In this document: one piece after another, positions 63,972 to 64,000 of the stretch
How the letters are laid out: the number at the start of each line of letters is the position of its first letter
How positions within the stretch are numbered: the stretch's first letter is position 1
NCBI GenBank assembly: GCA_929200315.1
Contig: CAKMZB010000003.1
Location: 97,586 to 161,585, forward strand
DNA: 64,000 nt
Source of the DNA: an uncultured Alphaproteobacteria bacterium
Lineage (GTDB): Bacteria; Pseudomonadota; Alphaproteobacteria; Rhizobiales; Rhizobiaceae
Reading direction: 5' to 3'
Notes under the pieces: generated by a model
Database searches by the model: none
What the model saw: the letters and a program-made list of their open reading frames with translations, nothing else
What the model was told of the DNA's origin: nothing
Translations under genes and position numbers: made by a program

Positions 63972-64000
63972 TTATTCGGCGGCGCTTTGAATATCTTTGG
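63972..64000 (-). CDS. possible 3' end of a gene running into the window
   Basis: The last bases, read leftward, give KDIQSAAE and a TAA at 63974-63972, 33 bases before the BCCT start. This has the look of a protein C-terminus directly upstream in the same operon. The fragment is too short to identify. Confidence 0.3.

Overview
The window reads as a chromosomal piece of a marine-type alphaproteobacterium, most likely Rhizobiales (Hyphomicrobiales). The grounds are the gene families: an ExoD-like protein, an isethionate/Xsc pathway with a TRAP importer, smo/mtlK/xylB polyol genes, ugpBAEC, many TTG and GTG starts, and GC-rich coding sequence. No rRNA, CRISPR array, intact insertion sequence or phage module was seen. 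The species cannot be named from the sequence.

Layout. 1-2581: housekeeping genes (3'-end of an AlkA-type glycosylase, HNH nuclease, dsbB, exoD) and a tRNA-Leu(CAA). 2943-15197: a surface-protein block with an Ig-repeat autotransporter, a converging 2081-residue TpsA exoprotein and its TpsB outer-membrane partner. 15551-20661: a five-gene, translationally coupled operon of unknown function (GNAT, E1/ThiF-like, polytopic membrane protein, ceramide-synthase-like tandem GNAT, Acg-type nitroreductase), followed by a converging di-heme cytochrome c. This operon is the best candidate for an undescribed system. 22681-32649: a complete isethionate catabolic locus (iseR, TRAP importer, isethionate dehydrogenase, xsc, TauZ-type exporter, pta). 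32716-34012: a scar of three truncated genes (autotransporter end, TpsA end, class III cyclase end). 34291-38532: ugpBAEC for glycerol phosphate uptake. 38568-40406: an acyltransferase-3/SGNH protein. 40880-50130: a polyol uptake and catabolism operon with a LacI-type regulator, two near-identical candidate operators and a divergent xylulokinase. 50198-56689: a polysaccharide locus, partly decayed (glycosyltransferase and asparagine-synthase pseudogenes) and partly intact (epimerase-sugar transferase fusion, O-antigen ligase/polymerase-like protein, CapD/WbpM-like dehydratase). 57199-58656: an NCS2 purine/pyrimidine permease with a clear terminator. 58940-59419: a bestrophin pseudogene. 59534-63939: RidA, two poorly known proteins and a BCCT carrier.

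How they work together. Isethionate enters by the TRAP system, is oxidised to sulfoacetaldehyde by the GMC dehydrogenase, is cleaved with phosphate by Xsc to acetyl phosphate and sulfite, and Pta makes acetyl-CoA; the YeiH/TauZ-type protein probably exports the sulfur anion. In the polyol operon the ABC importer feeds two polyol dehydrogenases and xylulokinase traps the ketose. The window contains an unusual number of decayed genes (at least six), all in accessory blocks, which suggests recent loss of surface and polysaccharide functions.
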